Positions 28,314 to 38,126 of a stretch of 64,000 bases of DNA are shown here, in pieces. The notes below the pieces were generated by a model, which did not search any database, was not told the DNA's origin, and saw only the letters and a list, made by a program, of their open reading frames with translations. A program made the position numbers and the translations under genes. This DNA is from Pseudomonas sp. CFBP13508. Lineage in GTDB: Bacteria > Pseudomonadota > Gammaproteobacteria > Pseudomonadales > Pseudomonadaceae. The stretch is taken from the NCBI RefSeq assembly GCF_005233515.1, contig NZ_QFZZ01000002.1:310001-374000 (forward strand), written 5' to 3'. Positions within the stretch are counted from its first letter, which is position 1; every line of letters starts with the position of its first letter.

Positions 28314-28640
28314 TCAACCGCGCACCAGACTCCGCACCGCAACAATCTCCGGCACTTCAACCTTGCTCATGTAAACCCGCAACGGCTCAGTGATGTTGAT
28401 GCGCTCGTCGATATGTTGATCGAGCAGCAGCTGAATCAACTCGCGCTTGAGCGTCATGGCGGTGTCCGACAGCGGTGCCCAGACGAATTCATTGACCGGG
28501 ATGATGCCGTCGTCGGCCACGTCCATGCCGAACGAATCTTCGCTGAAACGCACGATGTACTGGCCGGTCTTGCGGTTGAGGCCGACGAAGCCTTTGAGAT
28601 CGTCGGCAGCCTGGCAGATGAGTTGGGAGGTGATGCGCAT
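28314..28640 (-). CDS. Conserved hypothetical protein (Pseudomonas type)
   Basis: 108 residues beginning MRITSQLICQAADDLKGFVGLNRKTGQYIVRFSEDSFGMDV; mixed alpha/beta, soluble. The frame stays open far upstream, but GAGG lies seven bases before 28640, which fixes the start. Family not recognised with certainty; no functional residues stand out. Confidence 0.7.
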   Translation of the reverse strand: MRITSQLICQAADDLKGFVGLNRKTGQYIVRFSEDSFGMDVADDGIIPVNEFVWAPLSDTAMTLKRELIQLLLDQHIDERINITEPLRVYMSKVEVPEIVAVRSLVRG

Positions 28641-28860
28641 GGTAAACCTCACGAAAGATGATCGATGGTTTACACGCAGGGCAACGCAGCGGCGCGCCCT
28701 CTGCCGGAGCGTCTGCCGAGGGCAAGCGTACTGCAAACAGCGCCACAAAAGTGCAGGAAATTTCCGTTTTGCGCGGTTTATGTCGGTCTGGCGATAGCCC
28801 TGCGGCGCTTCAATTGTTAAAAGGTACGTCTCGAAAAAAACCTGCGAAAGGAACTCGACC

Positions 28861-29988
28861 ATGCCTGCCACTTTTACCCGAAGCGCTCTGGTGCTGAGTC
28901 TGTTGTTCGGCCTCGGTCAGGCGCACGCCGACAGCCACCCGGAGCCCAAGGCAATCGCTGCCGCCCACGGCATTCCGCATCCAGCGGTGATCGCCCACCG
29001 TGGCGCGTCGTTCGATGCCCCGGAATCCACCGCTGCGGCCTACAAACTGGCGCGCGACCTCGGCGCCGATTACCTGGAAATGGATTTGCAGCGCAGCAAG
29101 GACGGCGTGCTCTTCGCCCTGCACGACGACAACCTGCAACGCACCACCGACGTCGCCAGCAAATTCCCCGAGCGCAAGGACAGCCCGGCCACTGCGTTCA
29201 CCATGGCCGAACTGAAAACCCTCGATGCCGGCAGCTGGTTCAACACCAAGTACCCGGATCGCGCGCGCCCCTCCTACGCCGGGCTTAAGATTCTTACCCT
29301 CGATGAAATCATCGACATCGCCCGCGCCAACCCGCAGCACAAGCCGGGCCTGTACATCGAGACCAAGGAGCCGCAGCTGTTTCCCGGCATCGAACATGAC
29401 CTCAAGGAAAAACTGCAGGATCGCGGCTGGCTCAGTCCGGCCGGTTCGAAACTGGCGAAAAGTGCGCTGGGCGTCGGTCAGGGCAAAGGCAAGGTGATCC
29501 TGCAGACGTTCGACAAATCCAGCCTTGAACTGCTGGAGAAAGAAATGCCGCAAGTGCCGAAGATCCTGCTGTTGTGGGTCGGTGAAGGCAGCATCGAGCC
29601 GAAATCCGCCGTGACGTTTGCCGCGTCCGGCGAGAAAGACAAAAACGTGTTCTACGGCAAGCAGGAGCCAAAATCCGAAGCTGAATTCAAGCAATGGGTC
29701 GATTACGCCAAGGCGCAGGGCGCGATCGGCACCGGCCCGTCGGCGAAGCTGACCCATGGTGGTGATCAGAGTTATTCCGACCTGGTGCAACCGTGGATGA
29801 ATCAGTACACCCACGATCAGGGCATGCTGGTGCATGTTTATACGGTCGACGAGGCGGTGGACTACGAGAAAGTCATGGCAGCGGGGGTTGATGGCATCTT
29901 CACCAACCGCGCCAGTGAACTGTTGAAGTTTTACAAGCGTCCGGCTGTTGGCAGTGTTGATGAGGTTCTGAAGAAGAACGGTTTCTAA
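28861..29988 (+). CDS. glpQ: Periplasmic glycerophosphodiester phosphodiesterase
   Basis: 375 residues. Signal peptide to about residue 23 (cleavage after AHA). The GDPD catalytic set is present: VIAHRGAS with H46-R47, YLEMDLQRSKDG with E73 and D75, and LHDD with H88. C-terminal MLVHVYTVDEAVDYEKVMAAGVDGIFTNRAS is the canonical end. It hydrolyses glycerophosphodiesters to glycerol-3-phosphate and an alcohol. AAGGA precedes the ATG. Followed by a single REP sequence. Confidence 0.93.
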   Translation: MPATFTRSALVLSLLFGLGQAHADSHPEPKAIAAAHGIPHPAVIAHRGASFDAPESTAAAYKLARDLGADYLEMDLQRSKDGVLFALHDDNLQRTTDVASKFPERKDSPATAFTMAELKTLDAGSWFNTKYPDRARPSYAGLKILTLDEIIDIARANPQHKPGLYIETKEPQLFPGIEHDLKEKLQDRGWLSPAGSKLAKSALGVGQGKGKVILQTFDKSSLELLEKEMPQVPKILLLWVGEGSIEPKSAVTFAASGEKDKNVFYGKQEPKSEAEFKQWVDYAKAQGAIGTGPSAKLTHGGDQSYSDLVQPWMNQYTHDQGMLVHVYTVDEAVDYEKVMAAGVDGIFTNRASELLKFYKRPAVGSVDEVLKKNGF

Positions 29989-30007
29989 GTTGTTATCGAG
30001 TCGCCTG

Positions 30008-30033
30008 CTTCGCGAGCAGGCTCGCTCCTACAA
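30008..30033. repeat. Single type B REP sequence
   Basis: One arm only of the REP (TTCGCGAGCAGGCTCGCTCC) after glpQ, with no inverted partner nearby. Confidence 0.8.
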
Positions 30034-30144
30034 AGAGCAGTTTTATCGCGAGGCAGAGATTTAAGGGTGAGTTAAGTTGCGCTGGTTAATCTGAACCCAC
30101 TTACACAGATCAACCACTTCAACGCACTGCCAAGGAATGAACCG

Positions 30145-30450
30145 ATGAAAACTTTGACTGCCCTGTTTACCGCCGCTGCCCTGACCCTCACCGCTGGCCT
30201 GGCTCAGGCCGATGTTCGCATCGACCAGATCCCGCAACTGGTCAAGGACGGCAAGATCAAGTCGCTGGAATCGATGAACGCCGAAGCACTGAAACTGCAC
30301 CCGGGTGCAACGATTACCGACACCGACCTGGATAACCACTTCAACGGTTATGAGTATGAAGTTGAACTGAAGACTGCTGATGGTAAAGAGTTCGACGTGG
30401 ACTTTGATGCCACCACCGGTAAAGTGCTGAGCGACAAGCAAGACACTTGA
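30145..30450 (+). CDS. Secreted PepSY-domain protein
   Basis: 101 residues: signal peptide (MKTLTALFTAAALTLTAGLAQA) and one PepSY domain (ITDTDLDNHFNGYEYEVELKTADGKEFDVDFDATTGKVL). Small periplasmic PepSY proteins of this type are usually controlled by two-component systems and may act as protease inhibitors; no such system adjoins. Own terminator follows. Confidence 0.88.
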   Translation: MKTLTALFTAAALTLTAGLAQADVRIDQIPQLVKDGKIKSLESMNAEALKLHPGATITDTDLDNHFNGYEYEVELKTADGKEFDVDFDATTGKVLSDKQDT

Positions 30451-30468
30451 TAGACCATTGTTAAAGAG

Positions 30469-30498
30469 CCGCACGATTTAAGGTCGTGCGGTTTTTTT
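30469..30498 (+). terminator. Rho-independent terminator of the PepSY gene
   Basis: CCGCACGA, 7-base loop, TCGTGCGG and TTTTTTT. Confidence 0.9.
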
Positions 30499-30544
30499 AT
30501 GATTTGCGTTTGGCTTTATTGATGAGTTGTCAGTGAAAACTTTA

Positions 30545-30752
30545 CCCCCTCACCCCAGCCCTCTCCTCCAAGGGGGCGAGGGGGAAAGGGAGCAGATCGG
30601 GGAAATTTCGGAGCCTGAGTTCGCCTCAAAATCCAAAAGCCATCACAAACGACTACCAGCCTGAGTTTACCTCGACATCTCAGGTCGGCGTATCTCGAAC
30701 AATCAGCACGGTCAGTCCCCTCTCCCTCCGGGAGAGGGCTAGGGTGAGGGGC
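30545..30752. repeat. Type D palindromic intergenic element
   Basis: Bounded by CCCCTCACCCCAGCCCTCTCC and GGGAGAGGGCTAGGGTGAGGGG, which are inverted copies; the 165-base interior includes CAGTCCCCTCTCCC. Sister elements lie at 38999-39434, 56262-56410 and 61927-62128. Confidence 0.85.
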
Positions 30753-30797
30753 CAAAGCCATCACGCCGAAAACACTGACAAACCGTTACCCAACAAA

Positions 30798-32420
30798 TCA
30801 AGCACTGAGCCGCGCCGTCACCTCATTCAACTGCCCCGACAACCCATGCAGATTCTGACTGGCACTCTCGGTGCGCTGAACGTTGTCGAGGTTGGTGCTG
30901 GCGATCGCGGTGATTTCAGTCAGGTTGCGCGAGATATCCTCGGCCACCGACGTCTGCTCCTCAGCGGCCGTGGCGATCTGCCGGTTCATGTCGCGAATCG
31001 CCTCCACCGCCAAGGTGATGCGCTCCAGCATCGCGCCAGCCTGGGTCACTTGCTCGACACTTTCATCACTGCGTGCCTGGCCGCTCTCGATAGCCTGCGC
31101 GGCATCGACAGCGCCGGTCTGCACGTTCTGGATGATCTGGTTGATCTCGATGATCGACTCCGCCGTGCGCTGAGCGAGGTTGCGCACCTCATCGGCGACG
31201 ACGGCAAAACCACGCCCGGCCTCGCCCGCCCGCGCCGCTTCGATGGCTGCGTTGAGCGCCAGCAGGTTGGTCTGTTCGGCGATGCCACGAATCACCTCCA
31301 GCACCTTGCCGATACGACCGCTGTCGGTTTCCAGACGACGAATCACCGTGGCGGTGTTGGCGATTTCGCCGCGCATCTGCGTGATCGAGTGAATGGTGGT
31401 TTGCATGACCTTTTCACCCTGCTGCGCCGACTGATCGGCATCGTCGGCAGCACGCGCGGCATCAGCGGCGTGACGGGCGACTTCCTGGGCCGTGGCGGAC
31501 ATTTCATTCATCGCCGTGGCCACTTGGTCAGTGCGATTGAATTGCTCGCTGGTGCCGCCGGCCATGGTCGTGGCGATGGCGTTCAACTCACCGCTGGCGC
31601 TGTCCAGATCACCGGCGCTGCGTTGCAAGCGAGTGAAGGTGTCCGCCAGAAAATCGCGCAGAGTGTTCGCTGCGGCGGCAAGGTTGCCCAGTTCATCGCG
31701 ACGCTCGCTGACTACGCGCTCCGCCAACTGCCCACGGCTCAAGCGAGTGACGTAATCGATGAGGTTGCGGATCGGCTCGATCAGGTTGCGGCTGACCAGC
31801 CACAGGCTCAGCAGACCGATCAGCAAGCCTGACGCGAGCATCACCAACAGGCCCAGCCACACGGTGCGATCAGCGCTGGCACTGATCAATGCCGATTGCG
31901 CGGTGCCCTGCTCGCGCAGCTCGGCAACCAACGCGCTCATCTGCTCGCTGGTGGCGCGGTCGAGGCCTTTGACAGCGGCGTCGCCGGCGCTCGCATCACC
32001 ACCGGTAGCCACGTAGGCATCACGGCCCTTCTGGTAGGCCGCGCCCAACTGGCGATGCTCCTCGCGCAAGCGTTCGATGCGGGATTTGAGATTGGCCTCG
32101 ATGCCTTTCTGGCTGGCCAGTTCGCCGAGAATATTCTGCACATCGCGCTGACGCTCTTCGAACTGGCTCCAGTATTTCGCCAGATCCGCCGGTTGCTTGC
32201 CGCGCAGCAGAACGTTTTTCCATTCCTGCACCTGCACTTTGAATTGCAGGTTGGCTTCATCGATCAATTGCGAAGTGTGCAGCGGGCCGGCGATCAATTG
32301 GCTATAGCTTTGCACGCCGTTGGAGAGGAAATGAAAGCAGGCCAGGGCGATCAACAGCATCGCCAGCAGACTGCCGCTCAGCAGGGCGAGAATTTGCGCT
32401 CTCAGGGATTTTTGCAGCAT
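30798..32420 (-). CDS. Methyl-accepting chemotaxis protein
   Basis: 540 residues starting [16 protein letters not shown]. Membrane helix 1 is at about 9-30, a helical periplasmic sensor region follows (four-helix type, rich in Q and E), membrane helix 2 at about 187-208 ([23 protein letters not shown]), then HAMP ([24 protein letters not shown]) and the MCP signalling domain with [37 protein letters not shown]. Ligand unknown. An extended frame to 32531 is open but lacks a membrane-protein-like start. Confidence 0.9.
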   Translation of the reverse strand: MLQKSLRAQILALLSGSLLAMLLIALACFHFLSNGVQSYSQLIAGPLHTSQLIDEANLQFKVQVQEWKNVLLRGKQPADLAKYWSQFEERQRDVQNILGELASQKGIEANLKSRIERLREEHRQLGAAYQKGRDAYVATGGDASAGDAAVKGLDRATSEQMSALVAELREQGTAQSALISASADRTVWLGLLVMLASGLLIGLLSLWLVSRNLIEPIRNLIDYVTRLSRGQLAERVVSERRDELGNLAAAANTLRDFLADTFTRLQRSAGDLDSASGELNAIATTMAGGTSEQFNRTDQVATAMNEMSATAQEVARHAADAARAADDADQSAQQGEKVMQTTIHSITQMRGEIANTATVIRRLETDSGRIGKVLEVIRGIAEQTNLLALNAAIEAARAGEAGRGFAVVADEVRNLAQRTAESIIEINQIIQNVQTGAVDAAQAIESGQARSDESVEQVTQAGAMLERITLAVEAIRDMNRQIATAAEEQTSVAEDISRNLTEITAIASTNLDNVQRTESASQNLHGLSGQLNEVTARLSA

Positions 32421-32696
32421 TGCGAGGTACTCGAAGCAGGGATGAGGCACGCCCGAACGGACGTGAAAATTGGCCGGACTTCCCTGTCGTCGCACCGTGG
32501 CAAAACGCCAATGGCGCGCAACCTGACTCACCTGAGATCGGCGCGCCAGAGCCTTCCTTGAGAAACTTCCGACAGCCGGTAACGCATTGATTTGACGTCA
32601 TTTTGCTGTCACAAAACGGTCATGTGAGCTTGCGATGATGCCGCTCAGGTGAACCTGAAAATCCCGCACCAAAGACCCTCCTCGCAGCGAGCCGCC

Positions 32697-33719
32697 ATGA
32701 ACCACAGCCTCGATATCAGCCATCGCGACCCGGACCTGTTCGGCTTGCTCTACGGCTTTCGTTTTCTGCCCGGTGAGCGCGGTCGGGAGATCGATTCGGC
32801 GACGGCATTGCGCTGTTTGCAGGACGACAGCGACAGCGGCGAATTCCTCTGGCTGCACCTGAACCTGGCCCATGCCGCGTGCGAGCGCTGGATGAAAAGT
32901 CATCTGCAATTACCCGAGGAGTTTTTCGAAGCGCTGCACGAAGGTTCGCGTTCGACGCGCATCGAGCATGTCGATTCGGCGCTGCTGGCGGTGGTCAACG
33001 ATGTGGTGTTCAACCTCAGCAGCATGGTCTCCTCCGATGTGTCGACGCTGTGGGTCTGCGTGCGCAGCAAACTGATCGTCAGCGCACGCCTGCAACCGCT
33101 GCACTCGGTGGACAAGTTGCGCTCGTCGGTGAAGGCCGGCGAATGCTTTCGCTCGCCCTCGGAACTGCTCGTGCATCTGCTGCGCGATCAGGGCGAAGTG
33201 CTGACGCAGATCGTGCGCAAGACCAGCCTGAGTGTTGATCAGGTCGAGGACGAGTTGCTCTCATCACGCCTGTCGACCAATCGCGCCGAACTCGGTGCCA
33301 ATCGCCGCGTACTGGTGCGTCTGCAAAGGCTGCTGGCGCTGGAGCCGGGTTCGCTGCTGCGCCTGCTCAACCGCCCGCCGCCTTGGTTGCAGAAGGAGGA
33401 CGTCAAGGAGTTGCGCAAATCCACCGAGGAGTTTGCGCTGATCATCAACGACCTGACTGCCCTCGGCGAGCGGATCAAATTGTTGCAGGAAGAGATCGCC
33501 GCCAACCTCAACGAACAGAGCAACCGCACGCTGTTCACCCTGACGGTGGTGACGGTGCTGGCCTTGCCGATCAACATCATCGCCGGTTTTTTCGGGATGA
33601 ATGTGGGGGGTGTGCCGCTGTCCCAGGATCCGCACGGGTTTTGGGTACTGGTTGCGCTGGTGGCGACGTTCACCGTGATTGCCGGGCGCTGGGCATTTCG
33701 CAAGCGTGGGGATTATTGA
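32697..33719 (+). CDS. zntB: CorA-family zinc transporter ZntB
   Basis: 340 residues. Long cytoplasmic N-terminal domain (FLWLHLNLAHAACERWMKS; VNDVVFNLSSMVSSDVSTLWVC), a coiled stalk helix and two C-terminal membrane helices with the GMN signature between them (AGFFGMNVGGVPL). ZntB proteins move zinc, with proton coupling, across the inner membrane. Starting at 32697 gives the usual MNHSLDISH-type N-terminus. Confidence 0.88.
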   Translation: MNHSLDISHRDPDLFGLLYGFRFLPGERGREIDSATALRCLQDDSDSGEFLWLHLNLAHAACERWMKSHLQLPEEFFEALHEGSRSTRIEHVDSALLAVVNDVVFNLSSMVSSDVSTLWVCVRSKLIVSARLQPLHSVDKLRSSVKAGECFRSPSELLVHLLRDQGEVLTQIVRKTSLSVDQVEDELLSSRLSTNRAELGANRRVLVRLQRLLALEPGSLLRLLNRPPPWLQKEDVKELRKSTEEFALIINDLTALGERIKLLQEEIAANLNEQSNRTLFTLTVVTVLALPINIIAGFFGMNVGGVPLSQDPHGFWVLVALVATFTVIAGRWAFRKRGDY

Positions 33720-33750
33720 GCGCAAATCCCACACACAAGACAATCGTCTC

Positions 33751-33840
33751 TGTGGGAGCGAGCCTGCTCGCGAAGTCGGTGTGTCAGATAAATCAATGTT
33801 GAATGACATGGCGCTTTCGCGAGCAGGCTCGCTCCCACAG
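33751..33840. repeat. REPIN (type B)
   Basis: TGTGGGAGCGAGCCTGCTCGCG and its inverted copy, 45 bases apart, between zntB and pitA. Confidence 0.9.
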
Positions 33841-33966
33841 GTTTCTTTTTCAGCCTTCAGATCAGCGGCGGGCTTGAACGCCCAAACACTGACCTGACGC
33901 AGTCTCTCTGTAACATTCTGCAACGATCATGGGCGACATTCCTTCCCTCGCTCAGGATTGTCCGCC

Positions 33967-35580
33967 ATGGCTACGCCCTCACTGACCGCCAGCCCCGCGT
34001 CCGCCGCCGGCGGCAGACCGGCGCTCGACAAGAAACCCGGTCCGTTTACCTACGTGATCTTTTTCGCCGTGCTGGCCATGGGCATGTTGTTCACCGCCTA
34101 CAGTCTGATGCACGACATGCACGAACTCGGCACGGTGGTCACCACCTGGACGCCGTTTCTGCTGCTCGGCGTGGCACTGTTGATTGCGTTGGGTTTCGAG
34201 TTCGTCAACGGTTTCCACGACACAGCCAACGCCGTGGCGACGGTGATCTACACCCACTCGCTGCCGCCGAATGTCGCGGTGGTCTGGTCGGGCTTCTTCA
34301 ATTTCCTCGGTGTGCTGCTGTCCAGCGGTGCGGTGGCGTTCGGCATCATCGCGCTGTTACCGGTGGAGCTGATTCTGCAGGTCGGCTCGTCCGCCGGGTT
34401 TGCGATGATCTTCGCCCTGTTGATCGCGGCGATCCTGTGGAACCTCGGCACCTGGTGGCTGGGTTTGCCAGCCTCTTCTTCGCACACTCTGATCGGCTCG
34501 ATCATCGGCGTCGGCGTGGCCAATGCCCTGATGCACGGCCGCGATGGCACCAGCGGTGTCGACTGGGCGCAGGCAACCAAGATCGGTTATGCCTTGCTGC
34601 TGTCGCCGCTGGTGGGCTTCGGCTGTGCGGCGCTGTTGCTGCTGGCGTTGCGCGCGTTCGTCAAAAACCGTGCGCTGTACAAGGCGCCCGAAGGCAACGC
34701 CCCGCCGCCGTGGTGGATTCGCGGTTTGCTGATTGCCACCTGCACCGGTGTGTCATTCGCTCACGGCTCCAACGACGGCCAGAAAGGCATGGGCCTGATC
34801 ATGCTGATTCTGGTCGGCACACTGCCGATGGCCTATGCACTGAACCGCACCATGCCGGAAGAACAATCGCTGCAATTCGCCGCCGTGGCCCAAGTCACCC
34901 AGCAAGCGCTGGTGAAAAACGCGCCACTGCCGGCACCGGCCGATCCGCGTCCGATTCTTTCGGACTACATGCGCAGCAAGGAACCGACGCCGCAACTGAT
35001 CCCCGCCCTCGCCGCCCTGACCGGGCACATCGGCGAGGAAGTCAGAGGCTACGGCTCGCTGGCAAAAGTCCCGGCCGAAGCCATGGGCAACGTGCGCAAC
35101 GACATGTATCTGGCCAGCGAAAGCATCCGCCTGATGGAGAAGAACAAGGTCGGCAATTTCGATGCCGACACCAGCAGCAAACTGCAGCTGTTCAAACAAC
35201 AGATCGACAACGCCACGCGGTTTATTCCGCTGTGGGTGAAGATCGCCGTGGCCATCGCGCTGGGGCTCGGCACCATGGTCGGCTGGAAGCGCATCGTGGT
35301 GACCGTCGGCGAGAAGATCGGCAAGACTCACTTGACCTACGCCCAGGGCGCCTCGGCGGAAACCGTGGCGATGCTGACCATCGGCGCGGCGGACATGTTC
35401 GGTTTGCCGGTGTCGACCACCCATGTGCTGTCATCGGGCGTGGCCGGGACCATGGTTGCCAATGGCGCCGGATTGCAGATGCGCACAATCCGCAATCTGC
35501 TCATGGCCTGGGTGTTGACCCTGCCAGCGGCCATCCTGCTGTCGGGCAGCCTTTACTGGCTGTTCACCCAAATCTTCTGA
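33967..35580 (+). CDS. pitA: Low-affinity inorganic phosphate transporter
   Basis: 537 residues, PiT family. Signature repeats at both ends: FEFVNGFHDTANAVATVIYTHSLPP near the N-terminus and the partner GAADMFGLPVSTTHVLSSGVAGTMVANG near the C-terminus, with FAHGSNDGQKGMG in the middle. About ten membrane helices flank a large cytoplasmic loop (about residues 290-415). Imports phosphate as a metal-phosphate complex with protons. ATG at 33967 with AGGA upstream; a TTG three codons earlier is possible. Confidence 0.9.
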   Translation: MATPSLTASPASAAGGRPALDKKPGPFTYVIFFAVLAMGMLFTAYSLMHDMHELGTVVTTWTPFLLLGVALLIALGFEFVNGFHDTANAVATVIYTHSLPPNVAVVWSGFFNFLGVLLSSGAVAFGIIALLPVELILQVGSSAGFAMIFALLIAAILWNLGTWWLGLPASSSHTLIGSIIGVGVANALMHGRDGTSGVDWAQATKIGYALLLSPLVGFGCAALLLLALRAFVKNRALYKAPEGNAPPPWWIRGLLIATCTGVSFAHGSNDGQKGMGLIMLILVGTLPMAYALNRTMPEEQSLQFAAVAQVTQQALVKNAPLPAPADPRPILSDYMRSKEPTPQLIPALAALTGHIGEEVRGYGSLAKVPAEAMGNVRNDMYLASESIRLMEKNKVGNFDADTSSKLQLFKQQIDNATRFIPLWVKIAVAIALGLGTMVGWKRIVVTVGEKIGKTHLTYAQGASAETVAMLTIGAADMFGLPVSTTHVLSSGVAGTMVANGAGLQMRTIRNLLMAWVLTLPAAILLSGSLYWLFTQIF

Positions 35581-35594
35581 CCCTGTGCAAATCT

Positions 35595-35685
35595 CTGTGG
35601 GAGCGAGCCTGCTCGCGAAAGCGCTGGGTCAGACAACTCTGCATGAACTGACACGCCCTCTTCGCGAGCAGGCTCGCTCCCACAG
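35595..35685. repeat. REPIN (type B)
   Basis: Inverted pair of TGTGGGAGCGAGCCTGCTCGCG between convergent pitA and the LysR gene. Confidence 0.9.
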
Positions 35686-35704
35686 TTCGGTCGAAGGTGA
35701 TCTG

Positions 35705-36601
35705 TCAGAGCGTCGAACGAACCACATCGCCGAGCCAATCCATAAACACCCGCACCCGCAGCGGCAAATGCCGTTGCCTTGCATACAACAAGGAAATCGC
35801 CATTGGCGGTGCGGTGTACTGCGGCAGTACCGTCAGTAGTTCGCCATTTTCCAGATGCGGTTGCATGCCGGTGCGCGGTACCTGCGTCAGGCCGAAGCCG
35901 CCCAGGCACGCAGCTTCATAGGCATCGGTGCTGTTGACCGTGACACTGCCGGCCATCGCCACACGCCGCACCTCGCCGTTTTCCTCATAGACGAACCCCT
36001 CCGAACGCGAGCCCAGTACGCCGACGTAATGCACCAGCCGATGCTGCGCCAGATCCTCGATGGTCTGCGGCACGCCGTAGCGTTGCAGATAAGCAGGACT
36101 GGCGCAGTTGACCATCGGGAAGTCGCCAAGATGCCGGGCGACCACCGACTGATCCGGCTGCGCGCCGATGCGCAATACGCAGTCGAAACCTTCGCTGAGC
36201 AGATCGACGCGGCGGTCGGTGCTGCTGATTTCCATCTGCAGATTCGGGTGGCGATCCATGAATTCCGGCAGGCGCGGCATGATCAAGCGTCGCGCGAGGA
36301 TGTTCGGCATATCGACGCGGATGCGCCCGGTCAGCGAAGCCTCGTCCTGACGGAACAGCCCTTCGATCTCATCCATGTGCGAAAGCAGATCCTTGCTGCG
36401 CTCGTACAGCACCAGACCATCCTGTGTGGCCTGCACCTTGCGCGTGGTGCGCTGCAACAGCCGCGTGCCGAGCAAGGCTTCGAGCGCCTGCACCTGCTCG
36501 GACACCGTCGAGCGCGGCAGGCCGAGGCTTTCACCGGCGAGGGTGAAACTCGACAGTTCGCTGACCCGAACGAAGGTACGCAGCAGTTCCAGTTTGTTCA
36601 T
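35705..36601 (-). CDS. LysR-family regulator
   Basis: 298 residues from MNKLELLRTFVRVSELSSFTLAGESLGLPRSTVSEQVQALEALLGTRLLQRTTR (winged helix) to a LysR substrate-binding domain of the AaeR/DsdC-like subgroup (MPRLPEFMDRHPNLQMEISSTDRRVDLLSEGFDCVLRIG). Divergent from the SDR gene 121 bases away, its likely target. Confidence 0.9.
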   Translation of the reverse strand: MNKLELLRTFVRVSELSSFTLAGESLGLPRSTVSEQVQALEALLGTRLLQRTTRKVQATQDGLVLYERSKDLLSHMDEIEGLFRQDEASLTGRIRVDMPNILARRLIMPRLPEFMDRHPNLQMEISSTDRRVDLLSEGFDCVLRIGAQPDQSVVARHLGDFPMVNCASPAYLQRYGVPQTIEDLAQHRLVHYVGVLGSRSEGFVYEENGEVRRVAMAGSVTVNSTDAYEAACLGGFGLTQVPRTGMQPHLENGELLTVLPQYTAPPMAISLLYARQRHLPLRVRVFMDWLGDVVRSTL

Positions 36602-36722
36602 GACAAGCCCCGGTGATTGTTCGGCTGAGCCGATCAGTGATTCCGCTTTTGCCGTGTTTATCACCTCAGGGCGGATAAATAAACTTCTTCCATCACCACT
36701 CAACGCAATCGAGGAAGTCCGC

Positions 36723-37481
36723 ATGAATCGCAAAATCGCACTGATCACTGGCGCCAGTCGTGGCTTGGGCCGCAGCGCCGCCGTGCACCTTGCCGCGCAG
36801 GGCATCGACATCATCGGCACCTACAACAGCCGCGCCGACGAGGCCCAGGCGCTGGTCACTGAATTGCAGGCGCTCGGCGCGAAAGCGGCGATGCTGCAAC
36901 TGGACGTCGGCCGCAGCGAGAATTTCGCCGCGTTTGCCGCGCAGGTTGAACAGGTATTGGGGCAAACCTTTGAGCGTCAGCGCTTTGATTTCCTGATCAA
37001 CAACGCCGGGGTCGGCGTGCATGCGCTGTTCAGCGAAACCACCCCGGAGCAATTCGATCTGCTGATGAACGTGCAGTTGAAAGGGCCGTTCTTTCTGACC
37101 CAGCAACTGCTGCCACTGATCAATGACGGTGGGCGCATCGTCAATACTTCGAGCGGCCTGACCCGCTTCAGCCTGCCGGGTTACGGCGCTTATGCGGCAA
37201 TGAAAGGTGCGATGGAAGTGCTGACGCGGTATCAGGCGAAAGAGCTTGGCGCGCGGCAGATTGGCGTGAACGTTCTGGCGCCGGGTGCGATTGAAACCGA
37301 TTTTGGCGGTGGCACGGTGCGCGACAACAGCGCTGTCAACGCGATGGTCGCCAGCAATACCGCGCTGGGTCGTGTGGGGCTGCCGGATGATATTGGCGGT
37401 GCACTGGCGCTGCTGCTGTCAGAGGGTGGGCAGTGGATCAACGGTCAGCGGGTCGAGGCGTCTGGCGGCATGTTTCTCTGA
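36723..37481 (+). CDS. Short-chain dehydrogenase/reductase
   Basis: 252 residues. Cofactor motif TGASRGLGRSAA at 10-21, NNAGVG, catalytic S (NTSSG) and Y-x3-K (YGAYAAMKGAM), and the C-terminal GGxxxxWINGQRVEASGG typical of classical SDRs. GAGGAAG precedes the ATG. An NADPH-type preference is suggested by the arginine in the glycine motif and TYNSRAD. Substrate unknown. Under probable control of the divergent LysR regulator. Confidence 0.9.
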   Translation: MNRKIALITGASRGLGRSAAVHLAAQGIDIIGTYNSRADEAQALVTELQALGAKAAMLQLDVGRSENFAAFAAQVEQVLGQTFERQRFDFLINNAGVGVHALFSETTPEQFDLLMNVQLKGPFFLTQQLLPLINDGGRIVNTSSGLTRFSLPGYGAYAAMKGAMEVLTRYQAKELGARQIGVNVLAPGAIETDFGGGTVRDNSAVNAMVASNTALGRVGLPDDIGGALALLLSEGGQWINGQRVEASGGMFL

Positions 37482-37498
37482 ACTCAACCAACAGACTG

Positions 37499-37591
37499 TT
37501 TGTGGCGAGGGGATTTATCCCCGCTGGGCTGCGTAGCAGACCGATTTTGGGGCCGCTGCGCAGCCCAACGGGGATAAATCCCCTCGCCACA
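37499..37591. repeat. REPIN (type C)
   Basis: TGGCGAGGGGATTTATCCCC and its inverted copy with GCTGGGCTGCG/CGCAGCCCAAC inside, after the SDR gene. Confidence 0.9.
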
Positions 37592-37599
37592 GGTTTAGC

Positions 37600-38037
37600 T
37601 CAGCTTTCATACGTGCGGCGGGTCATGAAGCGCTCGCGCAGTACGTCATAGCCCCAGTGATAGACGTAGGTGTACGGCAGGAAAAACAGCAGTACGCCGA
37701 TGTCGAGCAACAACGCCTGCCACAGGCTGACCGACAGCCACCAGGCAATCAGCGGCACACCCATCACGATCAGTCCACCTTCGAAGAGCAAGGCGTGAAC
37801 CACGCGGACCCAGGCGTTGTGCGCCATGTTCATCCGCGCCAGAGCACGGTCGAAAAAACGGTTGAACACCACGTTCCACGCCAGCGCCAACAGCGCAATC
37901 AACACGGTCACCGCGCCCATGTCGAGCAGCGGCTTTTGCATGATCCAGGCAAGCAGCGGTGTGCAGATCAGGATGGCAAGAAACTCGAAACCAACAGCCT
38001 GGAAAACACGTTCGGTAATGGACTTGTGGGCAGTCAT
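37600..38037 (-). CDS. PACE-family efflux transporter
   Basis: 145 residues with four membrane helices in two BTP repeats: ITERVFQAVGFEFLAILICTPLLAWIM and WVRVVHALLFEGGLIVMGVPLIAWWL, each with the conserved E/W pattern of the proteobacterial antimicrobial compound efflux (AceI) family. Predicted proton-driven export of small amphiphilic biocides or polyamines. AAGGAG precedes the ATG. Divergent from the LysR gene at 38127; a second such pair occurs at 49580-51015. Confidence 0.9.
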   Translation of the reverse strand: MTAHKSITERVFQAVGFEFLAILICTPLLAWIMQKPLLDMGAVTVLIALLALAWNVVFNRFFDRALARMNMAHNAWVRVVHALLFEGGLIVMGVPLIAWWLSVSLWQALLLDIGVLLFFLPYTYVYHWGYDVLRERFMTRRTYES

Positions 38038-38126
38038 GGCCTGACTCCTTGTTTGACGATGGTTGCCATGATCCAACTGAATACCGATACTTCATAACCA
38101 ATAACCATCGATCAAGGCGATAGTTC

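Larger units (their letters stand above)
30451..30797. other. Intergenic region with terminator and type D element (347 bp)
   Basis: Filled by the terminator at 30469-30498 and the long imperfect palindrome at 30545-30752; no gene seen. Confidence 0.7.
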